DNA of 6,275 nucleotides from Clostridia bacterium (GCA_900757025.1 CAAEMG010000030.1:1-6275), one strand, 5' to 3'; counted from the first letter of the stretch, positions 1 through 5,931 are shown. Notes: generated by a model not told the origin, from the letters alone. Made by a program: numbers and translations.

Positions 1-71
1 CAGATAATGCTTCATCTTCAAAGGAGGGAGCTGAAAGCTCAGCCGATTCCTCAGCAAAGAAGGGGGAATAA
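1..71 (+). CDS. C-terminal end of upstream gene, probable RND adaptor (MFP) subunit, partial
   Basis: Only the last 22 codons and the TAA at 69-71 are visible, in the frame that starts at position 3. They encode a hydrophilic tail rich in Ser, Ala, Lys and Glu, ending in Lys-Lys-Gly-Glu. No domain can be recognised in this fragment. The stop codon lies three bases before the RND gene, and the ribosome binding site of that gene sits inside these last codons. The two genes are therefore almost certainly co-transcribed and probably translationally coupled. RND pumps are usually encoded directly behind a membrane fusion (HlyD/AcrA-type) protein, and a low-complexity Ser-rich tail would suit an extracytoplasmic protein, so an adaptor is the best guess. 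That identity rests on context, not on residues seen. Confidence 0.7.
   Translation, partial: DNASSSKEGAESSADSSAKKGE
61..66 (+). promoter_or_regulatory. Ribosome binding site of the RND gene
   Basis: AGGGGG lies eight bases before the ATG at 75 and inside the final codons of the upstream gene. It supports this ATG as the true start and suggests translational coupling between the two genes. Confidence 0.7.
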
Positions 72-74
72 CGG

Positions 75-3000
75 ATGTTTTCTAAAATCTGTATAAAAAG
101 ACCTGTAACAACAATAATGGTTTTGCTTATTGTGCTTATGACAGGTATTGTGTCGGTTTTTTCTCTTAAACTTGACCTTATGCCAAACATTGACCTTCCG
201 GTTGCAATCGTAAGCACAACATATGTGGGTGCAGGCCCCGATGAAATAGAAAAACTTGTAACAAAGCCTTTGGAAGATGCTTTGGGTACAGTTTCAAGCG
301 TAGATAAAATTACATCTGTTTCTTCCGATAACTCATCTATGGTTATAGTTCAGTTTGTTGACGGAACAGACATCGACATGGCAGCCATAGACATGAGAGA
401 AAAGGTTGACCTTGTAAAAAGCTCACTTCCAGATGACGCTGATGACCCTATGGTTCTTAAACTTGACGTTACGGCTATGTCATCTATTGTTGTAGGTCTT
501 GAAAGCGACAGCATGGACCTTAAAACACTTAATTCTCTTGTAGAAGACAGCATTTCAGACAGCTACGAAAAAATAGACGGTGTTGCATCTGTAACATCAA
601 TCGGTGGTATTGAAGAAGAAGTTCAGATTGTTGTAGACCCTGAAAAACTTGAGGGCTATGGCCTTACGGAAAGCTCAATATCACAGGTGCTTGCCGCAGA
701 AAACCTTAATATGCCGGGCGGCAGCCTTAAACAGGGTACTTTAGACCTTACTGTAAGAACAGAAGGCGAATTTAAAAGCGTAGAAGAAATAGGAGAACTT
801 CCTCTTACAACAAACTTAGGAGCTGTTGTACACCTTCGTGACGTAGCAAAAGTTGAGCTTGTTGATAAAGATATGGAATCATATGCTCTTATAGACGGTA
901 AGCCAAGTATGCTTCTTCTTGTACAGAAACAGTCTGACGCAAACACTGTTGATGTTTCAAAGAAAATTTCAAAACAGCTTGCCAAAACGGAAAGTGATTT
1001 CCCACAGATTCATGCAACTCTTATTACCGATACGGCTGATTATATTACAAGTTCCGTAAGCAACATGGTTTCAACAGCCTTCCAGGCAGCCTTACTTGCG
1101 GTTATCGTAATATTCCTTTTCCTCCGTTCCGGAAAAATGTCATTTATAATCGGTGTTTCTATTCCTACATCAATTATTGCCACATTTGCTCTTATGTGGT
1201 CTCAGGGAATGACAATGAACCTTATATCTATGGGTGGTCTTACAATCGGTATAGGTATGCTGGTTGATAACTCCATAGTTGTTTTGGAAATTATATACCA
1301 GAAGATAAAAGCGGGAATGAATCCCGACGAAGCGGCGGCAGAAGGTGCAAACGAAGTTGCCAGTGCCGTTGCGGCATCAACACTTACAACACTTGGTGTT
1401 TTCGTTCCTCTTATGTTTGTTACAGGCGTAATGGGCGATATATTCAAAGAACTGAGCCTTACAGTATGCTTTGCTCTTATAGCTTCTCTTATTGTTTCAC
1501 TTACATTCGTTCCTATGGCCTGTGCAAAACTTCTTGACCCTAAAAAGCTTATGGCTGAAAACGGCGAAGAAAGCGAAAGAGAAGGCAGAAAATTAGGAAT
1601 ACTTATACGTATTCTCAATCGTTGGGGAAAATGGCTTAAAAAGCTTGACTCTGGCTACAGAAAAGTTCTTCATTTCTGCCTTTTGAATAAAAAGAAAGTA
1701 TTTATATTTGTTGTTATAGCATTTATACTTTCAATGTTTACTCTCCCTGTTGTAGGCGTAAACCTTATGCCCGACATGGACGAAGGAAGCGTAACGGTTA
1801 CAGTTAAACTTCCGGACGGTACAGTACTTGACGAAACAGAAAAAATGATAGACACAGTTACAGACCGATTAAAGGATATGCCTGAAATAGATACATACTA
1901 TGCTATGGTCGGCAACAGTGGATATTCTATGAGCGGCGGCGGAACAAACTCCGCAACACTTGGTCTTACACTTGTTGACGCCAAAGAAAGAAATGTAACA
2001 AGTAAAGAATTTGCAATGAACCTTGAAGAATCACTTAAAGATATTCCGGGCTGCGAAATAACAGCTTCGGCAGACTCATCATCAATGGGTTCAATGGGTT
2101 CTTCAAAAGATGTTACTTTAAGACTTAAAGGTGACGATACAGACACATTAAGAAGTGTAGCTTATGATGTTGAAGACCTTGTTAAGAGCGTAGACGGAAC
2201 AAGAAACGTAGAAAACTCATCGGGCGATTCCGTTCCGGAGGCAACAATCAAAATTGACAGAACAAGAGCTTCAAACTACGGCATAACAGCCGGTCAGGTT
2301 GCAAGTGCCGTAAGTACGGCAATAAACGGTACAGTTGCCACACAGTATAAAACAGGCGACGGAGACACTGAAATTGACGTAAGAATTAAACAGAGCAAAG
2401 ACAAAGTTGAATATATGCAGGACCTTTCAAGTATCAATATAACATCTCCTGTAACAGGCGGAGCAGTTCCTCTTAGCGAAGTTGCGGATATTGTAAACTC
2501 GGAAAGTTCGGTATCCGTAAGCAGGGAAGACCACCATAAATATATTGATATTGAAGCGGACGTAGACGGCAGGGATTTACAGTCGGTTCAGAAAGATATA
2601 GACGCAAAGCTTCAGCAGTATAATTTCCCCGACGGCTATGAATATGAATACAGCGGCACTCTTGATACAATGACGGAAACATTTACAAACCTTATTATTG
2701 TTCTTGTTGTTGCTATATCACTTGTTTATATGATAATGGCGGCTCAGTTTGAGTCTTATATCTATCCGTTTATTATCATGTTCTCGATTCCTCTTGCCAT
2801 AACGGGCGGCGTGCTTGGTCTTTTCGTAACGGGAAACCCCATTACGTCAACGGCGTTCTTAGGGTTTATCATGCTTGCCGGTATGGTTGTTAACAATGCT
2901 ATCGTTCTTGTTGACGCTGCAAACCAGAATGTTAAATATAAGAATATGGACGCTTATGAAGCCATAGAAACAGCCGGCCCTAACCGTTTAAGACCTATTC

Positions 3001-3239
3001 TTATGACAACTCTTACAACTGTTATCGGTATGATTCCTATGTGGCTTTCTACAGCGGAAGGTACTGAAATGAACAGAGGTATGGCTGTTGTTATCATATT
3101 CGGTCTTTCAATTTCAACTCTCATTACTCTTATATTTATACCTGTACTTTACGTGCTTGTTGAAAAGCTTCGTTTCAAAAGCTTTGCCAAAAGACACAGA
3201 GAAAAAAAGGAAAGAAAATATAAGGGGACGAAAGAATAA
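75..3239 (+). CDS. RND-family efflux transporter (AcrB/SwrC-like, HAE-1 type)
   Basis: A complete 1054-residue inner-membrane pump, the usual RND length. Such proteins exchange protons for exported drugs, lipopeptides or similar amphiphiles and act with an adaptor protein, probably the gene just upstream. The order is typical: TM1 at residues 11-31 after the characteristic Lys-Arg-Pro-Val entry, first extracytoplasmic porter domain about 32-335, TM2-TM6 about 336-485, a cytoplasmic linker, TM7 about 541-561, second porter domain about 562-870, and TM8-TM12 about 872-1029, with a basic C-terminal tail. TM4 carries Val-Asp-Asn-Ser-Ile-Val-Val (Asp398, Asn399), where AcrB has Asp407-Asp408. TM10 carries Val-Asn-Asn-Ala-Ile-Val (Asn940) at the position of AcrB Lys940. 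One relay Asp is kept while the second Asp and the Lys are replaced, a pattern I recall from other HAE-1 members. In a Gram-positive host it resembles SwrC-type pumps. The substrate cannot be told from sequence. Confidence 0.95.
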   Translation: MFSKICIKRPVTTIMVLLIVLMTGIVSVFSLKLDLMPNIDLPVAIVSTTYVGAGPDEIEKLVTKPLEDALGTVSSVDKITSVSSDNSSMVIVQFVDGTDIDMAAIDMREKVDLVKSSLPDDADDPMVLKLDVTAMSSIVVGLESDSMDLKTLNSLVEDSISDSYEKIDGVASVTSIGGIEEEVQIVVDPEKLEGYGLTESSISQVLAAENLNMPGGSLKQGTLDLTVRTEGEFKSVEEIGELPLTTNLGAVVHLRDVAKVELVDKDMESYALIDGKPSMLLLVQKQSDANTVDVSKKISKQLAKTESDFPQIHATLITDTADYITSSVSNMVSTAFQAALLAVIVIFLFLRSGKMSFIIGVSIPTSIIATFALMWSQGMTMNLISMGGLTIGIGMLVDNSIVVLEIIYQKIKAGMNPDEAAAEGANEVASAVAASTLTTLGVFVPLMFVTGVMGDIFKELSLTVCFALIASLIVSLTFVPMACAKLLDPKKLMAENGEESEREGRKLGILIRILNRWGKWLKKLDSGYRKVLHFCLLNKKKVFIFVVIAFILSMFTLPVVGVNLMPDMDEGSVTVTVKLPDGTVLDETEKMIDTVTDRLKDMPEIDTYYAMVGNSGYSMSGGGTNSATLGLTLVDAKERNVTSKEFAMNLEESLKDIPGCEITASADSSSMGSMGSSKDVTLRLKGDDTDTLRSVAYDVEDLVKSVDGTRNVENSSGDSVPEATIKIDRTRASNYGITAGQVASAVSTAINGTVATQYKTGDGDTEIDVRIKQSKDKVEYMQDLSSINITSPVTGGAVPLSEVADIVNSESSVSVSREDHHKYIDIEADVDGRDLQSVQKDIDAKLQQYNFPDGYEYEYSGTLDTMTETFTNLIIVLVVAISLVYMIMAAQFESYIYPFIIMFSIPLAITGGVLGLFVTGNPITSTAFLGFIMLAGMVVNNAIVLVDAANQNVKYKNMDAYEAIETAGPNRLRPILMTTLTTVIGMIPMWLSTAEGTEMNRGMAVVIIFGLSISTLITLIFIPVLYVLVEKLRFKSFAKRHREKKERKYKGTKE

Positions 3240-3264
3240 AAACATATAATTTTTATGGCGGATA

Positions 3265-3293
3265 TTGACAACATTATATAAAATCAGTATAAT
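3265..3293 (+). promoter_or_regulatory. Consensus sigma-A promoter P1 upstream of glnA
   Basis: TTGACA at 3265-3270 and TATAAT at 3288-3293 are both exact consensus hexamers with an optimal 17-base spacer, in AT-rich DNA just after the RND gene. The start site would be near 3300. Oddly, an intrinsic terminator hairpin begins about ten bases after it, so P1 transcripts would mostly stop near 3346 unless termination is relieved. Confidence 0.8.
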
Positions 3294-3308
3294 TCTACTG
3301 TATTGAAC

Positions 3309-3346
3309 GAGGACGTTCCAAAATTTTTGGGGCGTTCTCTTTTTTT
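3309..3346 (+). terminator. Intrinsic terminator between the RND gene and glnA, possible glnA attenuator
   Basis: A 13-bp stem (3309-3321 with 3327-3339, including three G-U type pairs) closes a five-base loop and is followed by seven T residues (3340-3346). It would end read-through from the RND operon. Because it also lies directly downstream of promoter P1 and upstream of glnA, it can equally act as a leader attenuator. A short competing hairpin (3305-3318) shares its 5' arm. Confidence 0.85.
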
Positions 3347-3357
3347 ATATAATTTGT

Positions 3358-3386
3358 TTGAAGTTGGGTAAAAGAAAATATATACT
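3358..3386 (+). promoter_or_regulatory. Second glnA promoter P2
   Basis: TTGAAG at 3358-3363 and TATACT at 3381-3386 (4/6 and 5/6 matches to consensus) are separated by 17 bases. The predicted start near 3393 gives a leader of about 35 bases that begins after the terminator, so P2 would escape the attenuator that faces P1. The -10 box lies inside a perfect 17-bp palindrome. Confidence 0.6.
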
Positions 3387-3396
3387 TAAAGTATAT
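3380..3396. promoter_or_regulatory. 17-bp palindrome over the P2 -10 box, candidate operator
   Basis: Two perfect 8-base arms, ATATACTT and AAGTATAT, flank a central A. The palindrome covers the -10 element and the predicted start region of P2. A repressor bound here would block P2. It does not look like the Bacillus GlnR site (TGTNA-N7-TNACA). The all-AT-rich composition makes chance occurrence more likely than for a mixed sequence, so it is only a candidate. Confidence 0.4.
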
Positions 3397-3414
3397 TATG
3401 AAGAAAAATCCCGA

Positions 3415-3420
3415 AGGAGG
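3415..3420 (+). promoter_or_regulatory. Ribosome binding site that fixes the glnA start
   Basis: A full AGGAGG lies seven bases before the ATG at 3428. An in-frame ATG at 3398 has no ribosome binding site, and starting there would translate the Shine-Dalgarno region as a ten-residue extension unlike any glutamine synthetase N-terminus. The start at 3428 is preferred. Confidence 0.9.
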
Positions 3421-3427
3421 ACTATAT

Positions 3428-4759
3428 ATGTATACAAAAGAAGATATAATAAATCTTGTTGAAGAATATGACGTTAAATTTGTAAGACTTCAGTTTACGG
3501 ATATTATGGGAAACTTTAAAAATGTTTCCGTAACTGTAAGCCAGCTTATGAGAGCCCTTGACGGAAAATGTATGTTTGACGGCTCATCAATAGAAGGCTT
3601 TGTAAGAATAGAAGAGTCGGATATGTATCTTAAACCTGATTTGGATACATTTGTTATACTTCCTTGGCGTCCACAGCACGGCAGGGTTTGCAGATTTATA
3701 TGCGATATTTGCCGCTCGGACGGAACTCTTTTTGAAGGTTCGCCAAGATATGTGCTTAAAAAAGCCATTGAAAGAGCGGAAAAAATGGGCTACAAATGTA
3801 AAATTGCTCCGGAATGTGAATTTTTCCTTTTCCAGACTACAGACAGCGGAGAACCGACTGTTGTGCCAAGCGACAGAGGCAGCTATTTCGATATAGGTCC
3901 TGTTGATATGGGCGAAAACACAAGAAGGGAAATATGCCTTACTCTTGAGGATATGGGCTTTGAAATTCTTTCAAGCCACCACGAACAGGCCCCCGGACAG
4001 CACGAAATTGATTTTAGGGCAGAAGATGCACTTAAAGCTGCCGACAACGTAATGACCCTTAAAATGGTTGTAAAAACAATAGCCCAGAGAAACGGACATT
4101 TTGCATCGTTTATGCCTAAGCCGCTTAATGACTGCAACGGTTCGGGAATGCACATAAATGTATACTGCGAAAAAGACGGAAGAAACGCTTTTGAAGATGA
4201 AGAAGATCCTAACGGCATAGGTCTTAGTGAAACGGCATATAATTTCCTTGGCGGTGTTACGGCACACATGAAGGGTCTTTCTCTTGTTACAAACCCTCTT
4301 GTAAACAGCTATAAGAGAATTACAAACGGCTTTGACGCACCAAACTATATTGCATGGGCTTTCGGAAACAGAAGTCCTCTTATAAGGATACCGGCGGGAA
4401 CAGGAGAAAAGAGAAAAATAGAGCTTAGAAGCCCCGACGCATCGGCAAACCCTTATCTTGCTTTTGCCGCAATAATATGTGCAGGTCTTGACGGAGTTGA
4501 AAATAAACTTACTCCTCCCGATTATGTAAACGGAAATATTTACGACCTTGATGACGATACATTAAAAAGACTCGGAATACAGTCGCTTCCTAAATCTTTA
4601 GGCGAAGCCATAGATGAATTTGAAAAAGATGACGTTATAAAATCGGCTTTGGGCGAACACGTTGCTTTCAAATATGTTCAAAACAAAAAAGGCGAGCTTG
4701 AAGAGTATTGTAAAAATGTAACGGATTGGGAAATTAAAAAATATCTTAATATTTACTGA
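3428..4759 (+). CDS. glnA: Glutamine synthetase, type I-alpha
   Basis: A 443-residue cytoplasmic enzyme that makes glutamine from glutamate, ammonia and ATP, working as a dodecamer. The length matches Bacillus GlnA and leaves no room for the insertion of the adenylylated beta type. The N-terminal beta-grasp domain (about 1-100) carries Asp-Gly-Ser-Ser-Ile-Glu-Gly-Phe, followed by Arg60, the counterpart of Bacillus Arg62 used in glutamine feedback inhibition. The catalytic domain shows Glu131, Glu186 and Glu193 as metal ligands, the Lys-Pro...Asn-Gly-Ser-Gly-Met-His signature ending at His242, Arg315 and Arg320 in Asn-Arg-Ser-Pro-Leu-Ile-Arg, and Glu332/Arg334 in Ile-Glu-Leu-Arg. The Glu-flap position reads Gly-Phe-Asp-Ala-Pro, with Asp303 in place of the usual Glu. 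The start at 3428 is chosen on its ribosome binding site. The gene is followed after 40 bases by an ANTAR regulator gene with no terminator between. Identification is firm. Confidence 0.97.
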   Translation: MYTKEDIINLVEEYDVKFVRLQFTDIMGNFKNVSVTVSQLMRALDGKCMFDGSSIEGFVRIEESDMYLKPDLDTFVILPWRPQHGRVCRFICDICRSDGTLFEGSPRYVLKKAIERAEKMGYKCKIAPECEFFLFQTTDSGEPTVVPSDRGSYFDIGPVDMGENTRREICLTLEDMGFEILSSHHEQAPGQHEIDFRAEDALKAADNVMTLKMVVKTIAQRNGHFASFMPKPLNDCNGSGMHINVYCEKDGRNAFEDEEDPNGIGLSETAYNFLGGVTAHMKGLSLVTNPLVNSYKRITNGFDAPNYIAWAFGNRSPLIRIPAGTGEKRKIELRSPDASANPYLAFAAIICAGLDGVENKLTPPDYVNGNIYDLDDDTLKRLGIQSLPKSLGEAIDEFEKDDVIKSALGEHVAFKYVQNKKGELEEYCKNVTDWEIKKYLNIY

Positions 4760-4799
4760 TTTTCTCATATTCGGCGTAATTTTCCGGAGTTGATTGAAA

Positions 4800-5360
4800 A
4801 TGGATAATATTATAATAGGGTTTAATGACCGAAGCAAAGGCGAGGTTATAAAAGATATTGTAAGCAGCAATGGTTTTTATAATGTAGATATATGCGTTTC
4901 TGGTGACGAAGTGCTGCGTCTTGCAGGCCACAGCGCAGGCGGAATAGTTATATGCGGCTACAAAATAGGTTCGCAGCTTTTCAGCGACTTGTATGAAATG
5001 CTGCCCGATGATTTCGGTATGCTTGTGCTGCTTTCAAGAAATCAGGCTGATTTGGTTGACAACGAAGAAATATTTTCTCTTGTTCTGCCTGTAAGCAAAG
5101 TTGATATGATAAAAACGGTAAATATGATATTGTCCTTAAACAGTTCCGGCGGCGTTGGAAAAAACAAGGAGTTTTTAGACAGACCACCAAAGGCAGAAAG
5201 AAGCGATACGGACAAAATAGTTATAGAAAGGGCAAAACTGTATCTTATGAATAAATATAAACTTACAGAAGAGGCTGCCCACCGTTTTTTGCAGAAAAAC
5301 AGTATGAATAAGGGCTTAAAAATGGTTGAAACGGCAAGACTTGTATTGCATGACCAGTAA
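4800..5360 (+). CDS. Pseudo-receiver/ANTAR-domain RNA-binding antiterminator (clostridial GlnR/NitR-like)
   Basis: A 186-residue cytoplasmic protein. Residues about 1-115 have the size and alternating hydrophobic strands of a response-regulator receiver, but the chemistry is missing. There is a lone Asp10 where receivers have an acidic pair, Gly53 in Ile-Cys-Gly-Tyr near where the phosphorylated Asp is expected, and Leu-Pro in place of the usual Lys-Pro near residues 96-97. Residues 137-186 form an ANTAR domain: Ile-Glu-Arg-Ala-Lys..Leu-Met, then Leu-Thr-Glu-Glu-Ala-Ala, then Ser-Met-Asn and a closing Ala-Arg-Leu-Val-Leu helix. ANTAR proteins bind tandem RNA hairpins and stop terminators from forming. 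Solventogenic clostridia carry such a gene, called nitR or glnR, behind glnA to control nitrogen assimilation, and the position here fits. ATG 4800 is preferred; a TTG at 4794 would add two residues, and GGAG at 4786-4789 is closer to it. The signal for a non-phosphorylated receiver is unknown. Confidence 0.88.
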   Translation: MDNIIIGFNDRSKGEVIKDIVSSNGFYNVDICVSGDEVLRLAGHSAGGIVICGYKIGSQLFSDLYEMLPDDFGMLVLLSRNQADLVDNEEIFSLVLPVSKVDMIKTVNMILSLNSSGGVGKNKEFLDRPPKAERSDTDKIVIERAKLYLMNKYKLTEEAAHRFLQKNSMNKGLKMVETARLVLHDQ

Positions 5361-5392
5361 AAAAGGCACAGGAGAAATCCTGTGTTTTTTTT
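5361..5392 (+). terminator. Strong intrinsic terminator of the glnA-ANTAR operon
   Basis: A perfect 7-bp stem (CACAGGA at 5367-5373 with TCCTGTG at 5378-5384) closes a GAAA tetraloop and runs into eight T residues (5385-5392). It starts right after the stop codon and is preceded by an A-rich run, so it may also work weakly in the opposite direction. Confidence 0.95.
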
Positions 5393-5552
5393 ATGTTGCT
5401 TAGGTTTGACTAACAGTTTTATTGCCAAAAGCAACCTTTGCGGTTACTAAAAGGTTTAATCGAAACTTTAGCCAAAACCACAAATATAAGTATTCGTCAA
5501 ATCAAAATTTGCCAAAAAATATCAAAGTTTCTACTGTTTTTTATTTTATCGG
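5393..5552. other. AT-rich non-coding stretch without a recognised gene
   Basis: No credible coding frame or known RNA is visible here. It holds small overlapping inverted repeats: AACCTTT (5433-5439) with AAAGGTT (5450-5456), and an imperfect arm pair 5447-5457 with 5463-5471. Another small hairpin lies at 5498-5511. The heptamer GCCAAAA occurs three times, at 5424, 5471 and 5511. None matches a named site that I know. Confidence 0.5.
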
Positions 5553-5581
5553 TTGACATAATATAATTTTAATAATATTAT
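5553..5581 (+). promoter_or_regulatory. Promoter of the cobalamin riboswitch/ABC transporter unit
   Basis: TTGACA at 5553-5558 is followed after 17 bases by TATTAT at 5576-5581, one mismatch from the -10 consensus. Transcription would start near 5588, about 20 bases before the riboswitch. The -10 lies in a 14-bp AT-only palindrome (5570-5583), which may be chance in this composition. Confidence 0.75.
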
Positions 5582-5606
5582 TATTTGGTATCAAAAATTT
5601 AATATA

Positions 5607-5785
5607 TGTGTTTTAGGTGCTTTTTTAACGAAAGAGAATAGGGAATACGGTGTAAATCCGTAACAGCGCCCACTACCGTAACTTGGACGAAATATTTTGA
5701 GCTTTTGGCTCGCCACTGACAGTTTTTTGTCGGGAAGGTATAAATACGTAGGTTGAAGAGAAGCCGGGAGACCTGCCTAAACATG
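5607..5785 (+). ncRNA. Cobalamin (B12) riboswitch aptamer
   Basis: The conserved blocks appear in canonical order: AGGTGC at 5615-5620, GGGAA at 5641-5645, GGTGTAAATCC at 5649-5659, GCGCCCACTACCGTAA at 5666-5681 (the variable counterpart of the usual C-rich block), GCCACTG at 5712-5718, GGGAAGG at 5732-5738, and a clear B12 box AGCCGGGAGACCTGCC at 5762-5777. Closing stem P1 pairs about 5607-5617 with 5776-5785 with one bulge. Hairpins GAGC/GCTC (5699-5711) and GACA/TGTC (5718-5731) fill the variable arms. Such aptamers bind adenosyl- or methyl/aquo-cobalamin and lower expression of B12 uptake or synthesis genes. I cannot decide the ligand class by eye. It sits just before a PF01497-type substrate-binding protein gene, as expected for a B12 transporter. 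Confidence 0.93.
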
Positions 5786-5821
5786 AAAAACGATACAATG
5801 CAAATCTCGGGGATTGGAGAT

Positions 5822-5845
5822 GGGTGTTATTTTTATGCCCTTTTT
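5822..5845 (+). terminator. Candidate regulated terminator in the riboswitch expression platform
   Basis: GGGTGT (5822-5827) can pair with ATGCCC (5835-5840), six pairs of which two are wobbles, followed by TTTTT at 5841-5845. The stem is weak. An alternative perfect 8-bp pairing of 5839-5846 with 5865-5872 would exclude its 3' arm and so could act as an antiterminator. Control at the ribosome binding site is less supported, because no anti-Shine-Dalgarno sequence for the gene at 5944 is evident. Confidence 0.4.
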
Positions 5846-5885
5846 CAACATTTAAGGAGGGAAGGAAAAAGGAAAATTGTTTTTA

Positions 5886-5905
5886 GGCTGTAAAGCCGTT
5901 TTTAT
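5886..5905 (+). terminator. Second weak terminator-like hairpin in the leader
   Basis: GGCT (5886-5889) pairs with AGCC (5894-5897) around a GTAA loop. It is followed by G and five T residues, then A and further T residues. Only four base pairs support it, so it may be a helper structure or chance. Confidence 0.25.
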
Positions 5906-5931
5906 TTTAGGAAGGAAAATATTTGAAAATT

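Noticed and set aside
20..29. AAGGAGGGAG, a strong Shine-Dalgarno-like sequence near the window start
   Set aside because: It lies inside the coding frame of the upstream gene (Lys-Glu-Gly codons) and no start codon follows at a suitable distance.
2080..2105. Small tandem repeat coding Met-Gly-Ser-Met-Gly-Ser in the RND protein
   Set aside because: Only two copies within a flexible porter-domain loop; this is ordinary low complexity and not a repeat element.
3398..3427. Upstream ATG that would lengthen glutamine synthetase by ten residues
   Set aside because: It has no ribosome binding site, would translate the AGGAGG itself, lies at or just after the predicted P2 start, and the added residues match no glutamine synthetase N-terminus. 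ATG 3428 has ideal spacing.
3651..3896. Overlapping + strand open frame of 81 codons within glnA
   Set aside because: It is out of frame with glnA, which is clearly the real gene across this region, and it has no recognisable product.
3883..4269. Minus-strand open frame of 128 codons inside glnA, and similar long opposite-strand frames within the RND gene
   Set aside because: They are shadows of strongly conserved genes on the + strand, with no ribosome binding site and compositions typical of antisense frames.
4760..4799. Possible terminator between glnA and the ANTAR gene
   Set aside because: No stable hairpin with a T-run is present in these 40 bases, so the two genes are read as one operon.
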